Translations under genes and position numbers: made by a program
In this document: one piece after another, positions 49,861-58,977 of the stretch
How the letters are laid out: the number at the start of each line of letters is the position of its first letter
How positions within the stretch are numbered: position 1 is the stretch's first letter
Notes under the pieces: model-generated
Told to the model about the DNA's origin: nothing
What the model saw: only the letters and a program-made list of their open reading frames with translations
Database searches by the model: none
Origin: an uncultured Burkholderiaceae bacterium
GTDB taxonomy: Bacteria; Pseudomonadota; Gammaproteobacteria; Burkholderiales; Burkholderiaceae_B
Length of the DNA stretch: 64,000 bases
NCBI GenBank assembly: GCA_934525625.1
Contig: CAKSZL010000005.1
Coordinates: 1-64,000, forward strand
Reading direction: 5' to 3'

Positions 49861-51476
49861 GGCCGGCCTCCGTCTTCCAGTTTCAGCGCGGCCCGCAGCG
49901 CCTGCGTGGTCGCATCGATCTGCTGAGGCCCGCACAGGGCCGCGACGAAGCGATCCGGACGCAGAAAAACCACGCCGCAGCCATGACGGTCGAACCATGC
50001 CCGCAGGCGGCCGCTTACGTCCGCCACCGGCTGTACCTCGGAATCGCCGCGCGCCAACTGATAGCTAAGCTGAGTCGTGGGCCAGACCGAGATCAGGCGG
50101 GTATTCAGCGACTTCCACATGACCCGCGTCTGCTCCGACATCCAATAGGAAGGGTCTATGCCCCAGCACAGGATGGCGAAGGAATCGCCCAGCACGTCGT
50201 CCAGGCGCACGAGCTCTTGCGCCGGCTCCTGCGTTACGCGAGGCTGGATGAACATGGTGCCCACCGGCGAGCGCGTATCCACGCCGTTCGGATACGCCAG
50301 CGCGCCGTGCCGATAGCGCGGCATGGGCTTGAAGCGCATGCCCACGATGTAGCGCTTGGCCGGCGGAATCAGATTCAAGGCCAGGAAGAAAGCGTCCCTT
50401 AGCGCGGCTTTTATGGGGCTGGTGATGGACAGCACCTTGCCCGCCATCAGCGACAACCCTATCATCGCGTTCGCGTGGGCCCGACGTTCTTCCTCGTAGC
50501 TATCCAGCAGGCTGTCGTTCGCAACGCCCTTCAAGACCAGCGCCAGCTTCCACGACAGATTGGTCGCGTCGCGTATGCCGCTGTTGTAGCCCTGCCCTTG
50601 CCAGACGGGCATGATGTGGGCGGCATCGCCCGCCAGCAGAACACGCCTGTCTCGAAAGCGGGCCGCCAGGCGGCCGTTGTGCGTATAGACCCGCGCGCGG
50701 ATGATGTCCACGCGCTTAGGGTCGCAGCCCGCTTCGGTCAGCATCGAATGCAGAATGGGCTCGGGCAAGGTCTCGCCTTCGGCCTCGTCGTCGAACAGCA
50801 TGAACTCGAAGCGCCGCACGCCGTGAGGCAAGGCGATCGACACGTAAGGGCGCGGCGTCTTGCAATACACCCAGGCATGGGGCGTGGCCAGCGGGTCGTT
50901 GTTCAAGTCGACCACCACCCAGCGGTTGGGCTCGGTCTTGCCCTCGAAAGGAATGCCCAAGGTCTTCCTGACCATGCTGCGCCCGCCGTCGCAGCCCACG
51001 GCGTAGCGGGCGCGGAAGCGATGCTGGATGCCGTCGGCCTGGGCAGTGATGGTTACCCCTTGTTCGTCCTGACCTATTTCATCGACCTCGTATCCGAATC
51101 GCGCGCAAACGCAGGGATAGCGCGCAAGCCCTTCGAACAGCACGCGATCCACCAACGGCTGGATGAAGCCATTGCGCCGCGACCAGCCGAACTCGTCCGT
51201 GCCGGGCTCGAACGCGGCCAAGGTGCGTCCCTTGCCCGTAACGAAGCGCAGCCAATGCAGCGGCGTCGTATGCGGCAGCACGGCTTCGGCCAGGCCCGCC
51301 GCCTGGAACGAACGCAGGCATTCATCGTCCATGCCCACGCCGCGCGGGTAGTCGATCAGCTCGGCCATGCGCTCCAGAACCAGTATCCGCAGGCCCTGGC
51401 CGCCGAGGTAATTGGCCGTCAACAGCCCGACCGGGCCAGCGCCGATGACGACCACGTCCCACGTCTCCTCCATCAT
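49857..51476 (-). CDS. mhpA: 3-(3-hydroxyphenyl)propionate hydroxylase (MhpA)
   Basis: A 539-residue class A FAD monooxygenase: VVVIGAGPVGLLTANYLG, VGCDGGRSMVRKTLG, LLAGDAAHIMPVWQGQGYNSGIRDA. MhpA hydroxylates 3-hydroxyphenylpropionate to the 2,3-dihydroxy compound used by MhpB. The start at 51476 is favoured by GGAGACGCAT upstream; an in-frame ATG at 51488 is possible. Overlaps mhpB by 4 bp. MhpA homology is good along the length, including AKRYIVGMRFKPMPRY in the C-terminal part. Confidence 0.88.
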   Translation of the reverse strand: MMEETWDVVVIGAGPVGLLTANYLGGQGLRILVLERMAELIDYPRGVGMDDECLRSFQAAGLAEAVLPHTTPLHWLRFVTGKGRTLAAFEPGTDEFGWSRRNGFIQPLVDRVLFEGLARYPCVCARFGYEVDEIGQDEQGVTITAQADGIQHRFRARYAVGCDGGRSMVRKTLGIPFEGKTEPNRWVVVDLNNDPLATPHAWVYCKTPRPYVSIALPHGVRRFEFMLFDDEAEGETLPEPILHSMLTEAGCDPKRVDIIRARVYTHNGRLAARFRDRRVLLAGDAAHIMPVWQGQGYNSGIRDATNLSWKLALVLKGVANDSLLDSYEEERRAHANAMIGLSLMAGKVLSITSPIKAALRDAFFLALNLIPPAKRYIVGMRFKPMPRYRHGALAYPNGVDTRSPVGTMFIQPRVTQEPAQELVRLDDVLGDSFAILCWGIDPSYWMSEQTRVMWKSLNTRLISVWPTTQLSYQLARGDSEVQPVADVSGRLRAWFDRHGCGVVFLRPDRFVAALCGPQQIDATTQALRAALKLEDGGRP

Positions 51477-51509
51477 ATGCGTCTCCATGCCGTCGCTTGT
51501 GTGGACGGC

Positions 51510-52418
51510 TCAGGCAACCGTATGGGCGACGTCACCCAGCGGCTTGCCCAGCAGGAAGTCGAGATGAATGCGGTCGAAAGTCGGCGTGTCCTCGAACTGG
51601 GGCCAATGGCCGCAGCCGTCCATCACCGTGAACAGCGCCCCCGGAATCATGGAGGCGATCCGGCGCCCCTCGCTCACGTCGGCGGTGGGGTCGTCCGACG
51701 TCCACAGCACCAGGGTGGGTGCCTGGATGCGCGCATAGTCTTCCGCGCGGATGATGTTGCGCTGGCGCACCTCCATCTCCTGCAGAATCATGTTGTGGCG
51801 CATGCCCTCTTCCATGCCCTCGCGGCTGTACATGGCCTGGCGTGTCGCCACCAGGTCGTCGTATACCTTGGACTTGTCCGCCATCAGCCACTCCAGGCGG
51901 GTCTTGATGAACTCCCAACTGGGGTCGGTAGCCGCGCGCATGGAGAGCTCCTTGATCTTCGCCATGACCGCCGGATCCGCCTGCGACCCGCCGGCCGTGT
52001 TGAGCACTAGCCGGTCTGTACGGTCGGGATGATCGATGGCGAAGCGGGCCGCCACCCAGCCGCCCAACGATTCTCCGCTGATGCTGGCTTTCGCTATGCC
52101 CGCCGCGTCCATGAAGCTCAGCAAATGGTCGATGTAATGGCGCACTTCCAGATCGTGCGTGGCCAGATCGCTCCAGCCGTGGCCGATCATGTCCAGCGCC
52201 CAGGTCGAGAAATGCTCGCCATGCGACTTGAGGTTGCGCACATAGGCTTCCGCGTGGCCGCCCACGCCATGCAGCAGAATCAGCGCCGGCTGGTCTTCCG
52301 ACCCGGCATGCAGATAGCGCGTGGAAGTACCGCCGGCGTCCATCCAGCCCTGGCGGAACGACACCCCGCGCAAATCCCCCCAAATGCTTTGATAAGCCGG
52401 CTTGTTGCCCATGGTCAT
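51510..52418 (-). CDS. mhpC: Meta-cleavage product hydrolase (MhpC-like)
   Basis: A 302-residue alpha/beta hydrolase starting at 52418 behind GGAGACGAG. The catalytic triad is visible: Ser in SGESLGGWVAA, Asp in LWTSDDPTADV and His in GCGHWPQFE. Members split the MhpB product to 2-hydroxypenta-2,4-dienoate and succinate. That dienoate is the substrate of the hydratase at 1062, so the two clusters can share a lower pathway. First gene of the mhp-like run and divergent from the IclR regulator. Confidence 0.85.
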   Translation of the reverse strand: MTMGNKPAYQSIWGDLRGVSFRQGWMDAGGTSTRYLHAGSEDQPALILLHGVGGHAEAYVRNLKSHGEHFSTWALDMIGHGWSDLATHDLEVRHYIDHLLSFMDAAGIAKASISGESLGGWVAARFAIDHPDRTDRLVLNTAGGSQADPAVMAKIKELSMRAATDPSWEFIKTRLEWLMADKSKVYDDLVATRQAMYSREGMEEGMRHNMILQEMEVRQRNIIRAEDYARIQAPTLVLWTSDDPTADVSEGRRIASMIPGALFTVMDGCGHWPQFEDTPTFDRIHLDFLLGKPLGDVAHTVA

Positions 52419-52633
52419 CTCGTCTCCTGTCTGTGTTGATGGAATGGGCATAAGGTAGGACGGGGCTGGCGGCGGAACAAAAATAAATGCAATATGTGCA
52501 AGGAGTGCACCATCTATTTGCGGCTGGCGGCTGGCGGCTGGCGGTCAGCGCTTAGCCGGCCGCCGTTTACTGTTTGCTGTTTAGTCGCTTATCGCTTGCT
52601 GTCTGCCGTTTACGAGAGAGGATCGCCATCTCC
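52419..52633. promoter_or_regulatory. Divergent promoter region between mhpC and IclR regulator
   Basis: Contains a short tandem repeat (GGCTGGC units at 52521-52544) and a near-direct pair TGTTTGCTGTTTAGTCGCTTA / CGCTTGCTGTCTGCCGTTTAC around 52570-52610. TGCAATATGTGCAAGGAGTGCA (52489-52510) near mhpC is a possible operator. Boxes were not assigned firmly. Confidence 0.35.
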
Positions 52634-53437
52634 ATGGAATTGCCGGAACACCATTCGCCCTACCCCATGGTTCGCGGCCTCGCGCGAGGCCTGCAAGTGC
52701 TCAGCGCCCTGAACCTATGCGTCAAGGGCCGCGCCTCCAGCGGCGAACTGGCGAAAATGACCGGCCTGCACCGCACCACCGTGCGCAGGCTGCTGGAAAC
52801 CCTGGCCTCCCGAGGCTATGTCTGGCGCAGCGATTCGGACGACAGCTTCCAACTGGCGCTGAAAGTGCGGGAACTGAGCGAAGGCTTCACCGATACTGAA
52901 TGGATTTCCACTGTCGCCAGCCCGGTCATGGGCGCGCTGCTGCCCAAAGTCGTCTGGCCCTCGGACCTCAGCCTGCCCAGCGGCGAGGTCATGATGGTGC
53001 GCGAAACCACGCACCGCTTCAGTCCGCTGTCATTTCACCGGGTCATGGTGGGAAGAAGATTGCCCATGCTGCTGACGGCAGCGGGCCGGGCGTACATCGG
53101 GCATTGCGCTGAAGAAGAGCGGGAACAAATACTGAAGCTATTGCGCGCGGGAGACGATGAGCAGGCTCGGCTGGCGTCGGACTCTATCTATGTCAGAAAC
53201 CTTTTGGCCCGAGTGCAGGCCGATGGATACGGCACGAACGACGGCGAATGGAATCACGATCAGGAGAAAAGCAAGATAGGCGCTGTCGCGCTGCCCATTC
53301 TTCAACAAGGCCACGCCGTGGCTTGTCTGAGCGTCATCTATCTGCGGCGGGCGGTCAAGCGTGAGGATGCGATTGCGCAGTATGTGCCGGCGCTGCGAGA
53401 GGCGGTTGGGCAGATCGAGGGGAAATTGCAGGGGTGA
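52634..53437 (+). CDS. IclR-family regulator (MhpR-like)
   Basis: A 267-residue IclR protein starting at 52634 (MELPEHHSPY). The N-terminal winged helix is RGLARGLQVLSALN...SSGELAKMTGLHRTTVRRLLETL; the C-terminal effector domain contains RLPMLLTAAGRAYIGH, typical of IclR. E. coli MhpR is the IclR-type activator of the mhp operon, and this gene sits divergent from mhpC, so the same role is likely. It could also act on the reductase gene downstream. Confidence 0.88.
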   Translation: MELPEHHSPYPMVRGLARGLQVLSALNLCVKGRASSGELAKMTGLHRTTVRRLLETLASRGYVWRSDSDDSFQLALKVRELSEGFTDTEWISTVASPVMGALLPKVVWPSDLSLPSGEVMMVRETTHRFSPLSFHRVMVGRRLPMLLTAAGRAYIGHCAEEEREQILKLLRAGDDEQARLASDSIYVRNLLARVQADGYGTNDGEWNHDQEKSKIGAVALPILQQGHAVACLSVIYLRRAVKREDAIAQYVPALREAVGQIEGKLQG

Positions 53438-53542
53438 CCATATGAAACGCCGGCTGTAAGCAGCCGACGACAGCCATAACTCCAAAAACTATCACTTCTA
53501 CGTATATAAGCCCCACTTATATTTCCCTATTAACCCCCGGGT

Positions 53543-53569
53543 TAGGTACATCGCGTCCCGCCTAGGTAC
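53543..53569 (+). promoter_or_regulatory. Phased direct repeats upstream of the reductase gene
   Basis: TAGGTAC occurs at 53543-53549 and 53563-53569, exactly 20 bp apart (two helical turns), followed by TATATTTC about 65 bp before the start codon at 53635. This geometry fits binding of a dimeric activator on one DNA face. Confidence 0.4.
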
Positions 53570-53634
53570 TATATTTCTGCCAGGCGGCGAAACCGCACGG
53601 CTTGCAAAACATACATAAAAGAGGTGGGACATCG

Positions 53635-54705
53635 ATGGCTTTCAATGTCGTCGTGCAGCCTGGAGGCAAGATATTCAGCGCGGAACCCGGCGTCAGCATA
53701 CTAGCCGCGGCTCTACAGGCGGGAATTTCCCTGCCGTATAGTTGCCGCATGGGCGTGTGCGGAACCTGTATGGGCAAAGTCCTGGAGGGCCAGGTCGATC
53801 ACGCCCAATCTTCGCCGGCCTATCTGGATGAGGAAGCCCGGCGCGCCGGGCACGCCATGCTGTGCCAGGCCATTCCGCAATCCGACCTGGTCATCGAAGC
53901 GAGCGAACTTCAGTCACTGAGCAACGTGAAGCCGCGCGCGATGCCCGGCCGGGTGGCGGGGCTGGAACGCGCCGCGCCCGACGTGATGGTCGTCCGCGTG
54001 CGCTTGCCCATGAACGAGAATCTGCTGTTTGCCGCGGGGCAGTATATGGACCTAATGCTCCCGCAGGGAGAGCGCAGGTCATATTCCATTGCCACGGCGC
54101 CTACCGCCGAGGGGGTGACGGAGCTGGAGCTGCATATACGCCATGTGCCGGGCGGGCTGTTCACGGACCATGTGTTCTCGGCGATGAAGCCGCGCGAGCT
54201 GCTGAAGCTGGAAGGCCCGTTTGGAAGCTTCTTCATCCGCGAGGACAGTTCCCTGCCCATTATTTTCTTGGCCAGCGGCACCGGCTTTGCACCGGTCAAG
54301 GCCATGCTGTCCCATGCGTTCAAAATGGGTCTGCATGAAAAACGCGAGATGCATCTTTACTGGGGAGGCCGCACACGCAAGTGCCTGTACATGGCGGACC
54401 TGGCCGCGCAATGGGCCCAGCAATACAAGGGCTTCAGATTCGTACCTGTGGTCTCGAACGCGACTGCCCAATGCGAATGGGACGGCAGGAGCGGCTATGT
54501 GCACGAGGCCGTGCTGGAAGACTTCAACGACATGTCGGGCTTCCAGGTGTATGCCTGCGGTTCACCGCTGGTAATTGGGGCGGCACAGCGCGATTTCGTC
54601 AGCAAGCGCGGGCTGCTGAAGGAGAATTTCTTTTCCGATGAGTTTCTGACGGCGGCCGATCGCGCTGCCGCAGCCGTCGATCAGGGTCAGGACAGGAGGC
54701 CATAA
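53635..54705 (+). CDS. 2Fe-2S/FAD/NAD(P)H oxygenase reductase component
   Basis: A 356-residue one-protein electron-transfer chain. Residues 1-95 are a plant-type ferredoxin (CRMGVCGTCMGKV...MLCQA), about 100-200 an FAD-binding barrel (RRSYSIATAP), about 210-340 an NAD(P)-binding domain (IIFLASGTGFAPVKAML, QVYACGSPLVIGAA). This is the DmpP/RfbI architecture. Such proteins feed Rieske or diiron oxygenases, but no oxygenase gene adjoins, so the partner is encoded elsewhere. The start ATG at 53635 follows AGAGGTGGG. One base separates it from the VOC gene. Confidence 0.9.
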   Translation: MAFNVVVQPGGKIFSAEPGVSILAAALQAGISLPYSCRMGVCGTCMGKVLEGQVDHAQSSPAYLDEEARRAGHAMLCQAIPQSDLVIEASELQSLSNVKPRAMPGRVAGLERAAPDVMVVRVRLPMNENLLFAAGQYMDLMLPQGERRSYSIATAPTAEGVTELELHIRHVPGGLFTDHVFSAMKPRELLKLEGPFGSFFIREDSSLPIIFLASGTGFAPVKAMLSHAFKMGLHEKREMHLYWGGRTRKCLYMADLAAQWAQQYKGFRFVPVVSNATAQCEWDGRSGYVHEAVLEDFNDMSGFQVYACGSPLVIGAAQRDFVSKRGLLKENFFSDEFLTAADRAAAAVDQGQDRRP

Positions 54706-54706
54706 G

Positions 54707-55213
54707 ATGTCTTACATCAGAAGCATGACGGATGACGCATTCGCCGACGTACCCGAGCGCCAATCCCTCGTCAAACCTTATGTTTTTTCGCATGGCACGC
54801 TAGAGTGCAAGAGCCTGGCGGCAAGCCGCAAGTTCTACGAGGAATTTCTCGGGCTGGAGTGCGCGCAGCATGGTGCGTCATCCATGGTGATCCGCTGCGG
54901 CGTCAAGTTCCACGTCGTCTGTGTGCAGATGGGCGATGCGGTGCGGCCATGCCATCTGCATAATCATTGGGGAGTGGACGTCGCCTCGAAAGAAGAAGTG
55001 GACGCGGCCTACCAGGCGGCATTGCAGTACAAAGACGAGTACGGCATCAAGGAAATCATGGCGCCTGATGATCGCCATGGCGTGTATTCATTCTATCTGG
55101 AAGATCTGGACAGCAACTGGTGGGAAGTGCAGTACTACCAGGGTTACCAGAATGACGACATGTTCGATTTCGGCGACCGCTTCACCCCGGACGGAAAACC
55201 AGTCTCCAGCTAG
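54707..55213 (+). CDS. Single-module VOC (glyoxalase/extradiol-type) protein
   Basis: A 168-residue VOC protein. Likely metal ligands are H29 in FSHGTLECK, the His in NHWGVDVAS and Glu in NWWEVQYYQ, with YSFYLEDLDSN typical of the family. It may be a small ring-cleavage dioxygenase or a lyase. Translationally coupled to the reductase (1-bp gap), so both probably act on the same substrate. The exact reaction is unknown. Confidence 0.75.
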   Translation: MSYIRSMTDDAFADVPERQSLVKPYVFSHGTLECKSLAASRKFYEEFLGLECAQHGASSMVIRCGVKFHVVCVQMGDAVRPCHLHNHWGVDVASKEEVDAAYQAALQYKDEYGIKEIMAPDDRHGVYSFYLEDLDSNWWEVQYYQGYQNDDMFDFGDRFTPDGKPVSS

Positions 55214-55240
55214 GCCTGGCTATCACTTTTGAAACCGAGC

Positions 55241-55272
55241 ACCCAGCCGCTAGACATGCGGCTGGGTTTTAT
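55241..55272 (+). terminator. Intrinsic terminator of reductase-VOC operon
   Basis: ACCCAGCCGC-TAGACAT-GCGGCTGGGT followed by TTTTAT, 27 bp after the VOC stop. It lies tail-to-tail with the minus-strand binding-protein gene and could serve both. Confidence 0.9.
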
Positions 55273-55294
55273 CGCGCTGGCTACTCGTCGTAGC

Positions 55295-56473
55295 TCAGCC
55301 CCCGAGCGGGCATTCAGCCGCGTACTGATCCTTGTGCTGGCTCAGGATATTGGCGGCGATGGGCTTGAATACCGATTTGCCGGTGTCGTCCTTGACCACC
55401 TGGAACAAATGGTAGTTCTGGATCGGGTAGTTGTTGTTGGCGAACTGGAATTCCCCGCGCAAGGACTCGAACGGCGCCTTCTTGATGGCGGCGGATAAGG
55501 CTTTCTTGTCCGACACGTCGCCATTCAAGGAAGCAATGGCGGCATGGATTTTCATGGCGGCATCATAGCTGAACGCGGCCAGCGCGGAGGGAGTACGGTC
55601 GAACCTCTTCTCGAAAGCGGCAATGAATTTCTTGCTTTGCGGATTGTCTATGCCCGCCATCCAGGCATCCGCGATGATGGCGCCGACAGCGGCATCCCCC
55701 ATGCCTTGCAGCGTGAAGCTGTCAATGCTGTTGGTCGAATAGAACGGGAATTTCTTGCCCAGGCCCGCTTGCGTGTACTGCCGGACAAAGCTTACGGCCA
55801 AAGCGCCCGCGGGATAAAAGACGTATACGGCTTGCGGGTCGGAAGACGACACCTGCGTCAGCTCGGCCGAGAAATCCAGCTGGTTCAAGGGCGTGTAGAT
55901 TTCGTCGGCGATCTCACCCTTGAAGAAGCGCTTGAAACCGGAAATCTTGTCCTTGCCGCCGACGAAATTAGGCGTCAGCGTGCTGACTCGCGTAATGCCC
56001 TTGTCGGTCAGATACTTGCCCACCGCTTCGGCCGGCGCGTCGCTTTGCCAGGACATGATGAACAGATTGGGCTTGCAAAGCTTGCCGGCCGTTGCCGACG
56101 GGCCGGCGACGGAACCGACGAAAGGCACGTCCGTTGCCGCGATCTTGGCTTGCAGTGCCATCAAGATGTTCGCGAACGTCAGGCCCGTGACGATGTCCAC
56201 CTTGTCGCGTTCCAGCAGCTTGGACAGCCCATTCAAGGCCGCATCGGGTTTTTGCAGGTCGTCTTCGACGATCAGCTTGGCGGGCACTCCGCCTAGCTTG
56301 CCTCCCAGATCTTCCAGCGCCAGCTGAAAGCCCGCCAGTTGATCTTGCCCTACGTCGGCGGTAGGCCCCGATAACGTTGCCAGAAAGCCCACCTTTACTT
56401 CCGCCCCCGCGGGCGCGGCAATCAGCATGGTCAAACTGGCGGCGATCAGATTCCGTCGGAAGGTTTTTTTCAT
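55295..56473 (-). CDS. Orphan LIV-type periplasmic binding protein (paralogue of system 3 protein)
   Basis: A 392-residue precursor with signal peptide cleaved near APAGA-EVKVG. Same length and end (ECPLGG) as the binding protein at 40128, with many shared blocks; clearly a duplicate that diverged. It follows the fumarylacetoacetase-family gene by 42 bp in the same direction. It has no transporter genes of its own and might use system 3, whose permease is damaged, or a distant one. Confidence 0.88.
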   Translation of the reverse strand: MKKTFRRNLIAASLTMLIAAPAGAEVKVGFLATLSGPTADVGQDQLAGFQLALEDLGGKLGGVPAKLIVEDDLQKPDAALNGLSKLLERDKVDIVTGLTFANILMALQAKIAATDVPFVGSVAGPSATAGKLCKPNLFIMSWQSDAPAEAVGKYLTDKGITRVSTLTPNFVGGKDKISGFKRFFKGEIADEIYTPLNQLDFSAELTQVSSSDPQAVYVFYPAGALAVSFVRQYTQAGLGKKFPFYSTNSIDSFTLQGMGDAAVGAIIADAWMAGIDNPQSKKFIAAFEKRFDRTPSALAAFSYDAAMKIHAAIASLNGDVSDKKALSAAIKKAPFESLRGEFQFANNNYPIQNYHLFQVVKDDTGKSVFKPIAANILSQHKDQYAAECPLGG

Positions 56474-56515
56474 GGTTGTCTCCTATCGTGTGTTGTTATG
56501 GCGTTCGATGCAATG

Positions 56516-57451
56516 TCAGACAAAACGGGTTTCGAGTTCTCCCAGACCGTCTATCCACACCTTGACCACGTCGCCCGGTTTTAGGAAGACGCCGGTCTCC
56601 ATGCCGACGCCGGCGGGCGTGCCGGTCAGAATGACGTCTCCGGGCAGCAAGTCCATGCGCTGGCTCAAATGGGAAATCTGATCCGCCACCGTGAAGATGT
56701 GATTGCTCGTGTTGGAATCCTGCTTGAGCTGGCCATTGAGCCAGAGCTTGATGTCCAGGTTCTCGGGCGTGGGCACGAACTCAGCGGGGGTGATGAATGG
56801 GCCCAAGGGGCAGGATCCCCGGAAATTCTTGTGGCTGACCCAATCCGCCCGAAAAGGCGATGCGCTGTCCAGCTTGTCGCGGATCAGGTGATCCCGCGCG
56901 GAAAGATCGTTGGCGCAGGTATAGCCGGCCACATAGTCCAACGCATGCTCGACGGGGACGTTGCTGGCCTTCTTGCCTATGATGACGGCCAACTCGGCCT
57001 CCCAATCCAGCTTGTTCGTATCGCCGGGAAAAGGCAGAGCCTGCCGGTGGGCGGACAAGGTGGAATAGCCTTTTAGAAAATGCCAGGGTTTCAGCCCCGC
57101 CTGCTTGGGGTCTGGCGCGGGCTTGAGATTCATGGCCCGGCTCATCGCCGCCGCGTGGTCCCGGTAGTTGGCGCCGGCGCCATAGATCACGCCGCAACGG
57201 GTCAGCGGAGGAAGAAACCGGATGTCTTCCGGAAGCGCATGCGCAACCGCTTCGCCGGCATGATCATGCAAATACCGTCCCAGGCCGCGCAGCGCGGGCT
57301 CGGCCTGCTCCCAGTCGGCCAATAGATCGCCGACCGACGGCCAACGATGGCTGTTCATCACTGCCAGCAAGTCATACAGGCGGCCGGCCACGGCAATGCC
57401 CGGACGTGCCGTGGCAGTGGGCTCCTGGTAGGTAAACAGCTGATACTTCAT
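56516..57451 (-). CDS. Fumarylacetoacetate hydrolase family protein
   Basis: A 311-residue FAH-family enzyme. The metal site is in KLDWEAELAVIIGKKA plus AGYTCANDLSARD; other landmarks are CGVIYGAGANYRDHAA, FTVADQISHLSQRM and GDVILTGTPAGVG. The family hydrolyses or decarboxylates C-C bonds in ring-opened aromatics, for example homogentisate or homoprotocatechuate intermediates. An exact substrate cannot be given. First gene of a two-gene operon with the orphan binding protein. Confidence 0.85.
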   Translation of the reverse strand: MKYQLFTYQEPTATARPGIAVAGRLYDLLAVMNSHRWPSVGDLLADWEQAEPALRGLGRYLHDHAGEAVAHALPEDIRFLPPLTRCGVIYGAGANYRDHAAAMSRAMNLKPAPDPKQAGLKPWHFLKGYSTLSAHRQALPFPGDTNKLDWEAELAVIIGKKASNVPVEHALDYVAGYTCANDLSARDHLIRDKLDSASPFRADWVSHKNFRGSCPLGPFITPAEFVPTPENLDIKLWLNGQLKQDSNTSNHIFTVADQISHLSQRMDLLPGDVILTGTPAGVGMETGVFLKPGDVVKVWIDGLGELETRFV

Positions 57452-57834
57452 GAAAAATTTCCCCCGTGAAAAACGGCTGAATGGAGAATGGAAATGGATT
57501 CGGCGACAGCTCGGTCTACGGGGATTGCCGCTGGCAATGAGAGCCCCCGGCCCGGCCGGAAGGCGCGCTCCGTCTGAACAGCTTCTTGCTTGTGAGCGTC
57601 CGGCGATATATCCGGCCGCAATCGTCCCGTGTTCTTGTTTCGCCAGCGTGCTGGCTTATCCCTCAACAGCTATCAGGAAATGCGGGTGTCCGCATGGCGG
57701 CCCTTGTTTCTCTCCAACCGCCTGCCCTGTGCGATGCTGGTTTTCATTCTAGGTGCGGGGCCTGCTTCCATCCATACCGATACGCTGATTGTTATGTATT
57801 CTTGGCGCTTATGGATAGGCTTGGCAGGAATGGT
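57452..57834. other. Non-coding region upstream of the FAH-family gene
   Basis: These 383 bp lie between the LysR gene (ends 57835) and the FAH-family gene (starts 57451). Open frames here look like GC-driven shadows without a ribosome binding site. The region must hold the FAH-gene promoter and probably a LysR site; no clear boxes or hairpins were identified. Confidence 0.5.
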
Positions 57835-58770
57835 TCAAGCGTCGGCCTTGTTGCCGCGATGCTGGCGCATTTTTTGGATGTTGAAGTCTTTGACGATCAG
57901 TTCGCGCAGCCAGCGATTGGCCGGGTCCCGGTGAAACCGGTCGTGCCAATACAAAGCGATTTCGAAGCTGGGCAGCTTGAACGGCAGCGGCCGCAAGACA
58001 AGCGGAAAATTGCGGGTCAATTTCTCGGCCAGTATCTCCGGCGCGCACCAAAGCAAGTCGGAAGACATGATGAAGTACGGCGCGGAAAGGTATTGCGGCA
58101 AGCGCAGCTTGATGCGGTCGCGCAAGCCCAGCCTCAACAAGGACTTCTCGATAACCAAATGCCCGCTGCCCGCATTTTCGACCAGCAGGAGATTATGAGA
58201 GCCGAATAATTCCTGTGTCAGCGGTTGGTCGGCCAAGGGATGCCCTTCGCGCATCACGCAGACGTAATTCTGGGAAAAAAGCACACGCCTGTGTATGGCC
58301 GTTTCCAGGGAGGGCAAAAAGCCCAATGCCAGATCGATCTGGCCGTTGGCCAAGCCCTGCAATGTTTCTTCTATGGGCAGAAACAACGAACGCAACTGTA
58401 TGCCAGGAGCAAGTTCCAGCATACGGTTCAGCAGGTCTGGAAAACAGGCCACTTCACCCACGTCCCGAGTGCGCACCGTAAAGATACGCCGGGATTCCTC
58501 GGGTTCGAAAGAAACCTTGGTGTTTTCAGTTTCGCGTATCAGGCTGAGCGCGCTAAGCAGCCGCTGGGAAATCTGGATGGCATATGGGGTCGGCTCCATC
58601 CGCCGCCCCACCAGGATGAACAGAGTGTCATCGTGCTCCTGGCGCAGGCGCTTCAGTGCGCTGCTGACGCCCGCCTGCGTCATGCCCAGGCTTTCGGCGG
58701 CCAGCGTTACCGAGTGGGTGCGCCATATGGCTTCGAAGACATACAGAAGATTCAAGTCCTTCATGGGCAA
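57835..58770 (-). CDS. LysR-family transcriptional regulator
   Basis: A 311-residue LTTR. The N-terminal HTH is LNLLYVFEAIWRTHSVTLAAESLGMTQAGVSSALKRL; the rest is a periplasmic-binding-like effector domain. MPMKDLN at 58770 is the first Met; MKDLN at 58764 is nearly as good. It could control the FAH-family operon downstream or the divergent luciferase-like gene. The sequence has the NodD/LinR-like HTH seen in regulators of aromatic and nitro-aromatic degradation. Confidence 0.9.
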   Translation of the reverse strand: MPMKDLNLLYVFEAIWRTHSVTLAAESLGMTQAGVSSALKRLRQEHDDTLFILVGRRMEPTPYAIQISQRLLSALSLIRETENTKVSFEPEESRRIFTVRTRDVGEVACFPDLLNRMLELAPGIQLRSLFLPIEETLQGLANGQIDLALGFLPSLETAIHRRVLFSQNYVCVMREGHPLADQPLTQELFGSHNLLLVENAGSGHLVIEKSLLRLGLRDRIKLRLPQYLSAPYFIMSSDLLWCAPEILAEKLTRNFPLVLRPLPFKLPSFEIALYWHDRFHRDPANRWLRELIVKDFNIQKMRQHRGNKADA

Positions 58771-58977
58771 TGGCGAGGCTCGGATTTTTTCTTATCATAC
58801 CCTCCCGCCCCGCCTACCAAGCCAAAATAACAGGGCTGGCCGCTCAAAGGCGACTGGACGGGTTACCGATCAAGATGGAGAGACCAGGAACACCGGCTTG
58901 CCCACCTGTTTGACGCAGGGAACCTATACGTCATTCAATGTCATTTCCATTACTGATGTTGTTTAGGGCGCCTCACG

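Noticed and set aside
57450..57752. 100-residue plus-strand open frame between FAH-family and LysR genes
   Set aside because: No ribosome binding site, no family resemblance, and it would start inside the FAH-gene promoter.
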